Positions 32,808 to 41,201 of a stretch of 64,000 nt of DNA are shown piece by piece. Both the position numbers and the translations under genes were made by a program. Origin of the DNA: SIG480 sp045537045 (GTDB taxonomy: Bacteria > Bacillota > Clostridia > Oscillospirales > JAAYXM01); the NCBI GenBank assembly GCA_045537045.1, contig JAZSOS010000043.1:77467-141466 (forward strand), read 5' to 3'. The notes under the pieces were generated by a model. The model did not search any database and was not told the DNA's origin. It saw nothing but the letters and a program-made list of their open reading frames with translations. How positions within the stretch are numbered: the stretch's first letter is position 1; every line of letters starts with the position of its first letter.

Positions 32808-33525
32808 GTTTTTCAACAAAAAGCTTTTCCTTGGCTGTTAGCGGGGCAGCTTCAAGCATATCCGGACGTTTTTTATATGTACGTATGATAGACTGCTCGC
32901 GCCGCCATTTTTTTATGTTGGCATGGTGTCCGGAAAGAAGAACCTCGGGAACCTCGCGGTCATGCCATACGGAGGGGCGTGTGTACTGAGGATACTCCAG
33001 AAGCCCTGCGAAATGGCTTTCCTCGGAAAAACATTCCTCGTCCGAAAGAACTCCCGGAAGCATCCTTGCAATGGCATCCGTCACCGCCATTGCCGGAATT
33101 TCTCCGCCAGTAAGAACAAAGTCTCCTATTGACAGTTCTTCGTCAACGCATTCTTCTATAAAACGTTCGTCTATGCCTTCGTAATGACCGCAGACGAGGA
33201 TTATATGAGAATAATCGCTTGAAAGTGTTTTTGCCTTTTCCTGATTGAAAACAGAACCCTGCGGCGACATATAGATGGTGTGAGCATCGGGACTGTTTTT
33301 CTTTATTTCCGCCCAGCAGTTATATAATGCATCAGCGAACATAACCATACCCATTCCGCCGCCGTAGGGGTAATCGTCCACCTGCTTCTGCTTGTTTTTT
33401 GTATAATCACGTATTTGGTAATATCCAATTTCAAGTTTTCCGTCGCGGCGTGCGCGTCCTATAATGCTCTCACTCATCATTGCATCACAGGCGTCGGGGA
33501 AAAGCGTCATAATGTCAATTCGCAT
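32785..33525 (-). CDS. trmD: tRNA (guanine-37 N1)-methyltransferase
   Basis: SPOUT methyltransferase forming m1G37 next to the anticodon, which prevents +1 frameshifting. The 246-residue protein has MRIDIMTLFPD, YGGGMGMV, CGHYEGIDER and the knot region SIGDFVLTGGEIPAM. The ATG at 33525 is chosen over 33534 because homologues begin MRIDIMTLFP; AAGGCGGTG precedes it. The start overlaps rimM by 11 bases and the end overlaps spoIVFB by 23. Confidence 0.97.
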   Translation of the reverse strand: MRIDIMTLFPDACDAMMSESIIGRARRDGKLEIGYYQIRDYTKNKQKQVDDYPYGGGMGMVMFADALYNCWAEIKKNSPDAHTIYMSPQGSVFNQEKAKTLSSDYSHIILVCGHYEGIDERFIEECVDEELSIGDFVLTGGEIPAMAVTDAIARMLPGVLSDEECFSEESHFAGLLEYPQYTRPSVWHDREVPEVLLSGHHANIKKWRREQSIIRTYKKRPDMLEAAPLTAKEKLFVEKLKSEDEL

Positions 33526-34027
33526 CACTTGCACCGCCTTTTTCCGTCTTCATTCCGGGAATTGTGCGCACATACATAACTCCGGCATCAATATCAACCT
33601 CGCGGATGAACTCTTCAACACCAGGAATCATATATTCGTCACGTCCGCGGATAACGTAAACATCATTTGAGGGGAGTGTAAGAACCTCGCGGATTTTTCC
33701 GAGTTCCGTTCCATCGGAATCTATAACAGTAAGCCCCTCTAAGTCTGCAATAAAATACGCGCCGTCATCAAGCTCAACCTCATCGCGGTCGACGCATACA
33801 CATTTGTTTCTGTATTTCTGTGCTTCATTGATGTTGTTGATGCCTGTAAGCTTTAAGAGAACACAGGTTTTATGAACTCTTGCGCGCTCAACCTCAAACG
33901 GCTTTCCTTCTATATATACAACGTCAAAATCACAGAGAAAATCATCGGTGTCGCTCCATGGCTGAACCTTGAGCTCACCGTATACGCTGTGTGTGTTAAC
34001 GATTTTTCCGGCTTCAATAAATTCCAT
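33515..34027 (-). CDS. rimM: Ribosome maturation factor RimM
   Basis: Assists 30S maturation by binding S19 near the 16S rRNA head. The 170-residue protein has the RimM N-terminal barrel (IEAGKIVNTHSVYGELKVQP) and the PRC-barrel (VYVIRGRDEYMIPGVEEFI). ATG 34027 is taken; TTG 34031-34033 is in frame and nearer to AAGGAC, so it is a real alternative. Confidence 0.95.
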   Translation of the reverse strand: MEFIEAGKIVNTHSVYGELKVQPWSDTDDFLCDFDVVYIEGKPFEVERARVHKTCVLLKLTGINNINEAQKYRNKCVCVDRDEVELDDGAYFIADLEGLTVIDSDGTELGKIREVLTLPSNDVYVIRGRDEYMIPGVEEFIREVDIDAGVMYVRTIPGMKTEKGGASDAN

Positions 34028-34054
34028 AACCAATTCGTCCTTGAATTATAAATT

Positions 34055-34084
34055 CGGGGCTGTCACAATATGCGGACAGCCCCG
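34055..34084 (-). terminator. Hairpin between khpA and rimM
   Basis: A 10-bp stem CGGGGCTGTC/GACAGCCCCG with a weak A/T-rich tail on the minus strand. It may attenuate the rimM-trmD part of the SRP operon or stabilise the upstream mRNA. Confidence 0.55.
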
Positions 34085-34094
34085 TGATTTTTAA

Positions 34095-34325
34095 TCAGTC
34101 AACAATATCGACCGATACCTTGATGTTATCGCGAAGTGCAGCAGACTTGATGACAGTGCGAATTTCCTTCGCAATGCGACCGTGCTTGCCGATAACCTTA
34201 CCCATATCGTCAGGAGAAACGCGAAGCTCAAGGACAAGTCCGTCCTCTTTTTCTACTTCCGTTACGCTCACAGCATCTGGATTTTCAACAAGGCTTTTTG
34301 CAATGTACGTTAAAAGGTCTTTCAT
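34095..34325 (-). CDS. khpA: KH-domain RNA-binding protein KhpA
   Basis: 76-residue single KH domain with GxxG motif (IGKHGRIAKEIRTVIKSAA), formerly YlqC. It pairs with KhpB as a small-RNA/mRNA-binding complex. The position between rpsP and rimM is standard in Firmicutes. Confidence 0.95.
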   Translation of the reverse strand: MKDLLTYIAKSLVENPDAVSVTEVEKEDGLVLELRVSPDDMGKVIGKHGRIAKEIRTVIKSAALRDNIKVSVDIVD

Positions 34326-34362
34326 AGGTTGTCACCTTTTCTCCGGTTTCACCGGTGGCAAT

Positions 34363-34605
34363 TTACTGGATAGCACCAGTGCGCTTTAAGAGTGCTTTCA
34401 CAGTGTCTGTCGGCTGTGCGCCTTTCTTCATCCACTCGAGAGCGCGATCTGTATCAATCTTGATTTCTGCCGGCTCTGTAAGGGGGTTGTATGTTCCGAT
34501 TTCCTCGATGAATCTGCCGTCACGCGGGAATCTTGAATCAGCAACAACAACACGGTAGAACGGAGCTTTCTTTGCACCGATTCTGCGAAGTCTGATCTTT
34601 ACCAT
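34363..34605 (-). CDS. rpsP: 30S ribosomal protein S16
   Basis: 80 residues, MVKIRLRRIGAKKAPFYRVV start, DSRFPRDGRFIEEIGTYNPL. Complete. AGGTGAAAAC precedes the ATG. Confidence 0.98.
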   Translation of the reverse strand: MVKIRLRRIGAKKAPFYRVVVADSRFPRDGRFIEEIGTYNPLTEPAEIKIDTDRALEWMKKGAQPTDTVKALLKRTGAIQ

Positions 34606-34669
34606 TAGTTTTCACCTCCGAAAATTTTATAAAAGCAAATGTATGATAAATTTGTTTGCTTACGTGAAA

Positions 34670-36040
34670 TTAAAATCCGAACGGAAACCCTTTTCCGCCA
34701 CCTTTTTGTGCACGGCGCATCTTGCGTGACATCTGTTTGCCCATGGCACCGCTTGTCATCTGCTTCATCATCTTGCGCGAAGCTTCAAACTGCTTCAAAA
34801 GCTTGTTGACCTCTTCAACGGTAACTCCGCTTCCTGCGGCAATACGTTTTTTGCGGCTGAAGTTTATCTGGTTGGGGTTATCGCGTTCATACGGTGTCAT
34901 TGAAGAGATAATAGCATCCGTGCGAAGAAGCGCCCGCTCATCTATCTTTACACCTGAAAGTGCCTTGTGGTCAATGCCGGGGATCATCTTGATGAGGTCG
35001 GTCATTGAACCCATGCTCTGCATCTGTTTCATCTGCTCGCGGAAATCCGTAAGAGTAAATGAGTTTTCGCGGATTTTCTTTTCAAGCTCAATCGCTTGTT
35101 TTTCATCAAAAGCCTGCTCGGCTTTTTCTATAAGAGAAAGAACATCGCCCATGCCGAGTATGCGCGAAGCGATTCGGTCGGGATGGAATTGTTCAATGCC
35201 GTCAAGCTTTTCGCCAACACCCACAAATTTTATCGGTTTGCCGGTAACGGCGCGTACCGAAAGGGCAGCACCGCCTCGTGCATCGCCGTCAAGCTTTGTG
35301 AGGAATACGCTGTCGATGCCGAGCGCTTCGTCGAATGCTGAAGCTGTGCTTAGGGCATCCTGACCACTCATCGCATCTATAACAAGCATAATCTCGGTGG
35401 GGGAAACCTTCTCTTTTATCGACTTAAGCTCATTCATAAGCTCTTCGTCAATGTGAAGACGTCCCGCTGTGTCGAGGAAAACAATGTCGTTTCCGTGCTT
35501 GTTCGCATGCTCAATGGCAAGGTCAGCTATTTCTACGGGCTTTTTGCCTTCGGCTTTAAAAACCGGAATGTCAAGCTGAGAACCAAGCACCTCAAGCTGC
35601 TTTATCGCGGCGGGACGGTATATGTCACACGCAACGAGAAGCGGACGCTTGGATGCGGTTTTTTTAAGGTGTGATGCAAGCTTTGCAATGTTTGTTGTTT
35701 TACCTGCACCCTGAAGACCAACAAACATAACAACTGTCGGCGGCTTGGGGGAGATATTGAGCTTTTCGCCCTCACTGCCCATCAGTGCGCAGATTTCTTC
35801 GTTTACTATTTTAACAATCTGCTGTGCGGGGTTAAGTCCTTCAAGAACCTCTACGCCAACTGCGCGCTCGGAAACCTTTGAAACAAAATCGCGGACGACT
35901 TTGAAATTGACGTCGGCTTCAAGTAAAGCAAGCTTTATCTCCCGCATGGATTCTTTTATGTCGCGTTCCGTAAGCCGCCCTTTTGAACGGAGCTTTTTAA
36001 ACGCTGCGGAAAGCTTGTCGGTAAGACTTTCAAAAGCCAT
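34670..36040 (-). CDS. ffh: Signal recognition particle protein Ffh
   Basis: GTPase that binds signal peptides and directs ribosomes to the membrane with 4.5S RNA and FtsY. The 456-residue protein has the N helical bundle, the G domain (GLQGAGKTTNIAKLA, DTAGRL, TKLDGDARGG), and the Met-rich M domain at the C-terminus (MKQMQSMGSM, KMMKQMTSGAMGKQMSRKMR) ending KGGGKGFPFGF. It follows ylxM by 23 bases. Confidence 0.98.
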   Translation of the reverse strand: MAFESLTDKLSAAFKKLRSKGRLTERDIKESMREIKLALLEADVNFKVVRDFVSKVSERAVGVEVLEGLNPAQQIVKIVNEEICALMGSEGEKLNISPKPPTVVMFVGLQGAGKTTNIAKLASHLKKTASKRPLLVACDIYRPAAIKQLEVLGSQLDIPVFKAEGKKPVEIADLAIEHANKHGNDIVFLDTAGRLHIDEELMNELKSIKEKVSPTEIMLVIDAMSGQDALSTASAFDEALGIDSVFLTKLDGDARGGAALSVRAVTGKPIKFVGVGEKLDGIEQFHPDRIASRILGMGDVLSLIEKAEQAFDEKQAIELEKKIRENSFTLTDFREQMKQMQSMGSMTDLIKMIPGIDHKALSGVKIDERALLRTDAIISSMTPYERDNPNQINFSRKKRIAAGSGVTVEEVNKLLKQFEASRKMMKQMTSGAMGKQMSRKMRRAQKGGGKGFPFGF

Positions 36041-36063
36041 TTACTGCCTCCTGAAAATAAAAA

Positions 36064-36429
36064 TCAATCATCAAGAGCTTTTGCAAGCGTGCGGATATCC
36101 ATAGCGCAAGCATCAAGCTCAATATTTCTGTAGTTTGTGTCGTTTATAACCATAATGCGCTCGGCGGCTTCGGTTATCTTTTTAACGTTGTCCGAAAGTC
36201 TGCCGTATTTTTCGGCAAGGCCAAGCTTGGATTCAAAGTTGCGGAGAATTTCTTCGGAGCGGACAATGCTGTCGCGCACACCCTGACGGGTGATTCCGAG
36301 GTGTTCTGCGATTTCTGCGAGAGATAAATCTTCGTTGTAATAAAGGTCGAAAAGCTCACGCTGTTTTTCTGTAAGAATATCTCCGTAAAAATCGAATAAA
36401 ATCGTAAGTTCAAGAGAGACGTTTCTCAT
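36064..36429 (-). CDS. ylxM: YlxM/p13 family HTH protein
   Basis: 121-residue protein with a sigma-70 region-4-like helix-turn-helix (LTEKQRELFDLYYNEDLSLA, then EIAEHLGITRQGVRDSI). YlxM stimulates SRP activity in the p13/streptococcal system and commonly begins the ffh operon. Start 36429 has AAAGGAGG upstream; the longer frame is non-coding. Confidence 0.94.
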   Translation of the reverse strand: MRNVSLELTILFDFYGDILTEKQRELFDLYYNEDLSLAEIAEHLGITRQGVRDSIVRSEEILRNFESKLGLAEKYGRLSDNVKKITEAAERIMVINDTNYRNIELDACAMDIRTLAKALDD

Positions 36430-36671
36430 ACCTGATCCTCCTTTGTAAAGTTGATGCGCTTTACAATATGGTATTTTACCACAAACTGCTCTGCTTGTCA
36501 AGATAAAATTCAACATATAGTATAAATTTAATTTTCAGGCTGTCATCTTTGCAAAGTTGTTCTTTAGGCGTGACACCGGTAGAGGCGAGGCTCTGCACCG
36601 TCTGTTTGGCGAAAACAAAAAACAAATATTACAGGCGGAGTAGCCTCCGCCTGTAATAAATATTCAATGTG
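36430..36671. other. Intergenic region between ylxM and the CFI-box gene
   Basis: Convergence-free gap between two leftward genes. It must contain the SRP operon promoter; I see no sharp -35/-10 pair. The leftward terminator of the CFI-box gene lies at 36612-36658. Confidence 0.5.
36612..36658 (-). terminator. Terminator of the CFI-box gene
   Basis: A perfect 14-bp stem (TATTACAGGCGGAG/CTCCGCCTGTAATA) with loop TAGC; on the minus strand TTTGTTTTTTG follows. Confidence 0.92.
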
Positions 36672-39500
36672 TCATCTGGAAAGATAATCATATGCAAGTA
36701 ACTCTTTTTTTATATAAAGTTCTTTTAGATTATCGACCATCTCGCAATATTTTTTCTTACAATCTTCGTAGAGGTTGTTTTCGATGAAAGACAAACATTT
36801 TTTAAGGTAGGTGTTCCAAATATCTTTATAGATTTCTTTGTTGTTCGCCATAGCATCAATTGTCTTAACTATTATAGGTGCAATTTTGTAGTACTCATTA
36901 ACTAAATGCTCACCATCAACTTGCTTAGATAACCAATTATCTCTAAAATCTCGAAACATTTTCAACTCATAGCAGTCATCCTCTTTGCCAAACGATTTGC
37001 AAACTGCCGATGTGATAAAACAACCACTGGTTTCAGCGCTTTTTTGTTGATTTTCCATTTTTGTTAATATATCTTTTGCATCTTGCAAATCATAAGCAGC
37101 TGCCAATGTGAGATAATATTTTGCAAGTTTTTCATCTTCTGCAAGAGGATATGAGCCTTTGTAATAACTATATCCTAGTGTGTATAACGCTAATGGATGC
37201 AAATGATTTGCTGCAACTTCGAGAAGACGTACTCCTTCCTGAGCTATTCGCAAAGAAGAATCTTTCCATTTCCATTCATTATGTGTTACAGCAACATTCT
37301 CTGTATTCATCTTCCAACGCCCAACGGTATATATAGCAGATATATTTCCTTTTTTAGATATATTGATTATTTCATCAGCATAATTTTGCATTTTTTGTTT
37401 GATGCTTGAATCATCATTATTTTTTGCAAGTGAACTATATAATTCATATAAAATATGCGTAGCTAAGTAATCGGTAAAATTTTTGTCCTTAACTTCTTTC
37501 TTTACATATTCACTGACGTTATCACCAATATTGAACTTGTGAACTTTAAGAAAATTTCTTTCAAAAATATATTCTGCATAGACATTCCCTTTTTTTATCT
37601 GCTGCGCTACATTATTATAATCATTATTTTTAATAGCACTATCTATATTGTTTCTTAACTCTTTTATTTCCATTATTTTGTTGTTAACAAACTCTTCGTT
37701 ATCAATCAAAGACGGCAATATTGGATAATCATAGACCTTACTCAGTTTCTCGTACCTTTCTGACAACTCCTTATTCGAGTTAACAATACCATATTTGCCG
37801 TATTTATATAACTCACTTGCATATTTAAGCGCTGGTGGGAATAACATATTTGCTGATTTATTAATGCATCTAATTGCATCACTTTCGTAAAAGTCGCTGA
37901 GTTTTGCTCCATTTCTTCTTTTCAGCGCATAATAACCAGCATAATATAGCGGTGAAACAAACACATTATTTTTTTCAATATCTTTTGCTAAAGCATATAA
38001 CTCCTTTGTATTAGTTTCATTGTAAATAATATATCTTACCATAAACTTTGCTAAGTCGTTTTCCTTTTTTGCCTTCTGCATTACATCAGTCATTATTTTT
38101 TCTTTTTGTTTTTCTGTATAATCACCATTAGGTTTTTTTACACATAATTCCATATAGTGTGACATGAGAAGGTGCTCAGCATAAGCGTTTTTTGCTTCCG
38201 CTAACTCCCAAAGTTTTTCTATATCATAAGATATTATCGCATTTGTTGATTGATTTTTATAAAAAAGAATTTTTTTAGAATCGGCTTCTTGTTTATTAAG
38301 TTCCTCTTTCTTTTTCTTTAAATTTGTTATATCTTGATTGATTTGAATATAAATATTGTCTGTTTGTACGTGCTCCAACTCTGCAATCTTTTTATCCAGT
38401 TCATCGATAGTGCTATCTTCCCAAGATTTTACGGTCTCAACCCAATTGGAATCTGATTTGATCAACGCAATTTTATAGTCTCTCTCTATTCCAAATTGTT
38501 TTGCCAAATTATGTATTTCGTCTTTAGGACCTTTGTATAAATTATAGAGACTTAGATACAAACTAACTGAATACGGGGAAATGTTAATAGATTCACAGAT
38601 TACATCGATAGTTTTTTTATAAACTGCTTTGTCTGAATTCTTTTCATTGTACTGTTTTATATAATTATTCGCACGAGATTCAGCTCTTCTGTAATCAAAC
38701 TCAAATTCAGGTATGATATCTTCCTCAATCAAAATATTTTCAATACTGTAAAAAACTCGCAAACTATATTCAAAAACTGTATTGTGCAAACATTTAAAAA
38801 CTTCCTTGTCATTAGCAAGTTCATTCTTCATTTTGGATATCATCCCTTTATCGCTTGCATTTGTTATTGAATCTCCGATACCCCTAAAAATATTGGTTCC
38901 GATATTAAATGCGCCGGCAGTCAAAGCACCTTTTATTGCTCCGCCAACTCCAAATCCACCGCCTTCCCAATGACTTCGGCTTGCTTTTTCAACATTTCTA
39001 TAATCGGCTAATCTTTCTGCATATTGCTCGATTTCAAACGCCCGTTCGTATATATATTCCAAATGATCTTTTATGTTTTCATCTTGAGATACCAATGCCG
39101 CAAGTTGTTCGTCATCAATATCATCAATTCCGTATTCCATAAGTACTGATACTCCGAACTTTACAGCATCGATAGTTTTATATACAACGTTAGGAATTTC
39201 TTCGTCGAAAAGTGAATCAAAAGAATGTTCTTTATAGCTATAATATTCAATGTATTCACTTTCAAGTTTCGCCGCCTTATCAAAAAAACGCTTTCTTAAA
39301 GCATTATATTCCATAAAATCCGGCCTAAAATAAAGCTTTCTGTCAGCTATCATTATTTCAACATCTGGAGTTTCTGGAATTGCTTCTGATTGCTCCTGAG
39401 AATTTGTTTTGTTACTTGATAATTCGTTTAAATCTGTTCCGCAATATGGACAATGCTTAAACTCTGCATTGATTTGTTTTCCGCAGTTATAACAATACAT
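36672..39500 (-). CDS. Zinc-ribbon, Sel1-like and CFI-box C-terminal domain protein
   Basis: 942 residues, no assigned function. Residues 3-20 form a zinc ribbon (CYNCGKQ, CPYCG). Around 179-212 is a Gly-rich hydrophobic patch (WEGGGFGVGGAIKGAL) that could insert in or touch a membrane. Residues ~370-405 look like a coiled coil. The region ~740-820 has Sel1/TPR-like helical pairs (ALYTLGYSYYKGSYPLAEDE). From Cys827 the sequence CFITSAVCKSFGKEDDCYEL, then MFRDFRDNWL, matches what I know as a 'CFI-box-CTERM' domain. It is clearly more A+T-rich than its neighbours and stands alone with its own terminators, which suggests transfer. Confidence 0.88.
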   Translation of the reverse strand: MYCYNCGKQINAEFKHCPYCGTDLNELSSNKTNSQEQSEAIPETPDVEIMIADRKLYFRPDFMEYNALRKRFFDKAAKLESEYIEYYSYKEHSFDSLFDEEIPNVVYKTIDAVKFGVSVLMEYGIDDIDDEQLAALVSQDENIKDHLEYIYERAFEIEQYAERLADYRNVEKASRSHWEGGGFGVGGAIKGALTAGAFNIGTNIFRGIGDSITNASDKGMISKMKNELANDKEVFKCLHNTVFEYSLRVFYSIENILIEEDIIPEFEFDYRRAESRANNYIKQYNEKNSDKAVYKKTIDVICESINISPYSVSLYLSLYNLYKGPKDEIHNLAKQFGIERDYKIALIKSDSNWVETVKSWEDSTIDELDKKIAELEHVQTDNIYIQINQDITNLKKKKEELNKQEADSKKILFYKNQSTNAIISYDIEKLWELAEAKNAYAEHLLMSHYMELCVKKPNGDYTEKQKEKIMTDVMQKAKKENDLAKFMVRYIIYNETNTKELYALAKDIEKNNVFVSPLYYAGYYALKRRNGAKLSDFYESDAIRCINKSANMLFPPALKYASELYKYGKYGIVNSNKELSERYEKLSKVYDYPILPSLIDNEEFVNNKIMEIKELRNNIDSAIKNNDYNNVAQQIKKGNVYAEYIFERNFLKVHKFNIGDNVSEYVKKEVKDKNFTDYLATHILYELYSSLAKNNDDSSIKQKMQNYADEIINISKKGNISAIYTVGRWKMNTENVAVTHNEWKWKDSSLRIAQEGVRLLEVAANHLHPLALYTLGYSYYKGSYPLAEDEKLAKYYLTLAAAYDLQDAKDILTKMENQQKSAETSGCFITSAVCKSFGKEDDCYELKMFRDFRDNWLSKQVDGEHLVNEYYKIAPIIVKTIDAMANNKEIYKDIWNTYLKKCLSFIENNLYEDCKKKYCEMVDNLKELYIKKELLAYDYLSR

Positions 39501-39540
39501 AGAAATATTCCTCTTTTCATATTAAGTTTGGGTCTTAACA

Positions 39541-39575
39541 AAATAAAAAATGCGACAGCCGAAGCTGCCGCATGA
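39541..39575 (-). terminator. Terminator between the folded element and the CFI-box gene
   Basis: On the minus strand ATGCGGCAGC and GCTGTCGCAT form a 10-bp stem (one mismatch) around TTCG, followed by TTTTTTATTTT. It lies about 40 bases before the CFI-box start, so the gene is either separated from or attenuated after the element upstream. Confidence 0.8.
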
Positions 39576-39592
39576 AAAACGCACAGCTCCAA

Positions 39593-39742
39593 TTGTCGCC
39601 AAACAAAACCTTGCATATTGTCCATTAATCGCACGCATAGCAAAGCAGAGCCTGCACATTTTTGCCGAAAGGCAAAAAATGCATGCGTTAATTTGGACAA
39701 TTATGAAAATATTATACGCTAGGTCTTGTTTGGCAAAACAAT
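39593..39742 (-). ncRNA. Fold-back element, candidate structured RNA or MITE
   Basis: Nested inverted repeats. Outer: GCCAAACAA (39734-39726) with TTGTTTGGC (39606-39598), extended by CC/GG. Inner: TTGTCCA-AA-TTAA-CGCATGC (39700-39681) with GCGTGCGATTAATGGACAA (39636-39618 region), 18 pairs with small bulges. Tip: ATTTTTTGCC/GGCAAAAAT. With the terminator that follows this looks like a ~160-200-base RNA read leftward; a TATAAT lies at 39710-39715 on that strand but without a good -35. It could instead be a non-autonomous mobile element. No database family assigned. Confidence 0.5.
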
Positions 39743-39856
39743 TCTATCACATAATATTGGTTTTGTAAACCATATTTTTATAAAAATTTAACATTGCGCT
39801 GTGCGCTGTACAATTGCAATTTTAATTTTTTGCAACATTTGATTCGATATTTGCTG

Positions 39857-39885
39857 TTGTAATGCAGTGGAAAATTGTGTATAAT
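39857..39885 (+). promoter_or_regulatory. Promoter of the M16 peptidase-lgt-folD operon
   Basis: TTGTAA (39857-39862), 17-base spacer, TATAAT (39880-39885), followed by AAAGGAGGTCGGAGG before the GTG start. Confidence 0.75.
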
Positions 39886-39926
39886 ATATTTCATAGAAAG
39901 GTCATCTTCAAAGGAGGTCGGAGGCT

Positions 39927-41201
39927 GTGAATATGACTTATAAGGAAATAATGCCGGGAATGAGACTTCGCGTTATCGAAAGCGGGCGGTTTGAAACAAA
40001 CTGTATATCGGTTCAGTTTCTTTCCCGTTCAAGTGATGAAATTGCAACATCAATGGCTCTTATTCCGCGTATTCTGAGAAGAGGAACAACAAAGCATCCG
40101 GATATGGAATCGCTTGCGGCGGCACTTGATGATATGTACGGCACGCGTATAGAGCCTGTTTCGCGCAAATACGGTGATGTTTCATCTGCGGGATTCATCT
40201 GCGATTTTGTTGATATGGAAGAAAAAATGCTTACCGGTGCAATGAAGCTTTTGGGAGAGATTCTCCTTGATCCGAAAACGCGCGACGGTACGTTTCTTGA
40301 TGAATATACCGATGGTGAGAGGGCGAATCTTATCGACGAAATAAAATCCGAAATAAACAACAAAATGTCTTATGCTCTTCGTCGTACAAATGGGTGCATT
40401 TTCGGCAATTCTCCGTATGCCGTAAATGAGCTTGGTACAGAAGACCAGGCAGAATGTATTGATAATAAATTGCTGTTTAAGTTTTATAAAAAAATGATTT
40501 CATCCTTCCCGTGTGAAATTTTCTTTTGTGGGAATTACACATATGATGAAGTAGAGCGCGCTGTTTTGTCAGTTTTCAAAACCGGTATGCGAGATAAGGT
40601 GATAAAGCTTTCATCAAACCCGCCCGAATATGAAGCGGAAAAGCATGTGTGTGAGCGTATGGATATTGCACAGGCGAGCCTTATTATAAGTATGTATACA
40701 AACGAGGAAGATATTTATCTTTCAAAGCTTCTTGCATCAGTTCTGGGTGGCGGAACTTCATCAAAGCTGTTCAATAATGTCCGCGAAAAAGAATCACTCT
40801 GTTATTCTACCGGAGCAATGTTTGATTCGTTCAAGAAGGTTATGTATATGTATGCGGGCATTGACCCGAAGAACGCGTCAAAGGCAGAAAAGGCAATTCT
40901 GCGCGAACTTAAGAGCTGTGTTGACGGTGACATATCAGAAGAGGAGATAACCAACGCTAAAAAAGCGATGATTGACGATCTTCTTACAACCGAGGATTCT
41001 GTTTATGCTATGGAAGCTTTCTGGCTTCGTTCGTCGCTTCTCGATGATGAGCGAACACCGCGTGAGGTTGCATCGGCAATAAAGAATGCAGACGGGCAAA
41101 GAATCATAGATGTTGCTAAGTGTCTTGTGCCGTCGATAACATATCTTCTGACCGGAATGGAGGGAACGGAAAATGAAAGAAAACTCTTACCCGAGCTGTA
41201 A
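39927..41201 (+). CDS. yfmF: M16 peptidase-like protein YfmF (probably inactive subunit)
   Basis: 424-residue pitrilysin-family protein. It lacks the zinc motif HxxEH at its N-terminus (DEIATSMALIPRILRRGT is in its place), so it is likely the non-catalytic partner of the next gene. The pair corresponds to YfmF-YfmH of B. subtilis, linked to EF-P 5-aminopentanol modification. Start GTG 39927 follows AAGGAGGT. Confidence 0.88.
   Translation: MNMTYKEIMPGMRLRVIESGRFETNCISVQFLSRSSDEIATSMALIPRILRRGTTKHPDMESLAAALDDMYGTRIEPVSRKYGDVSSAGFICDFVDMEEKMLTGAMKLLGEILLDPKTRDGTFLDEYTDGERANLIDEIKSEINNKMSYALRRTNGCIFGNSPYAVNELGTEDQAECIDNKLLFKFYKKMISSFPCEIFFCGNYTYDEVERAVLSVFKTGMRDKVIKLSSNPPEYEAEKHVCERMDIAQASLIISMYTNEEDIYLSKLLASVLGGGTSSKLFNNVREKESLCYSTGAMFDSFKKVMYMYAGIDPKNASKAEKAILRELKSCVDGDISEEEITNAKKAMIDDLLTTEDSVYAMEAFWLRSSLLDDERTPREVASAIKNADGQRIIDVAKCLVPSITYLLTGMEGTENERKLLPEL

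Noticed and set aside
39428..39700. 90-residue minus-strand frame across the fold-back element into the CFI-box gene start
   Set aside because: The frame consists of inverted repeats and a terminator and runs into another gene out of frame; better explained by RNA/DNA structure.
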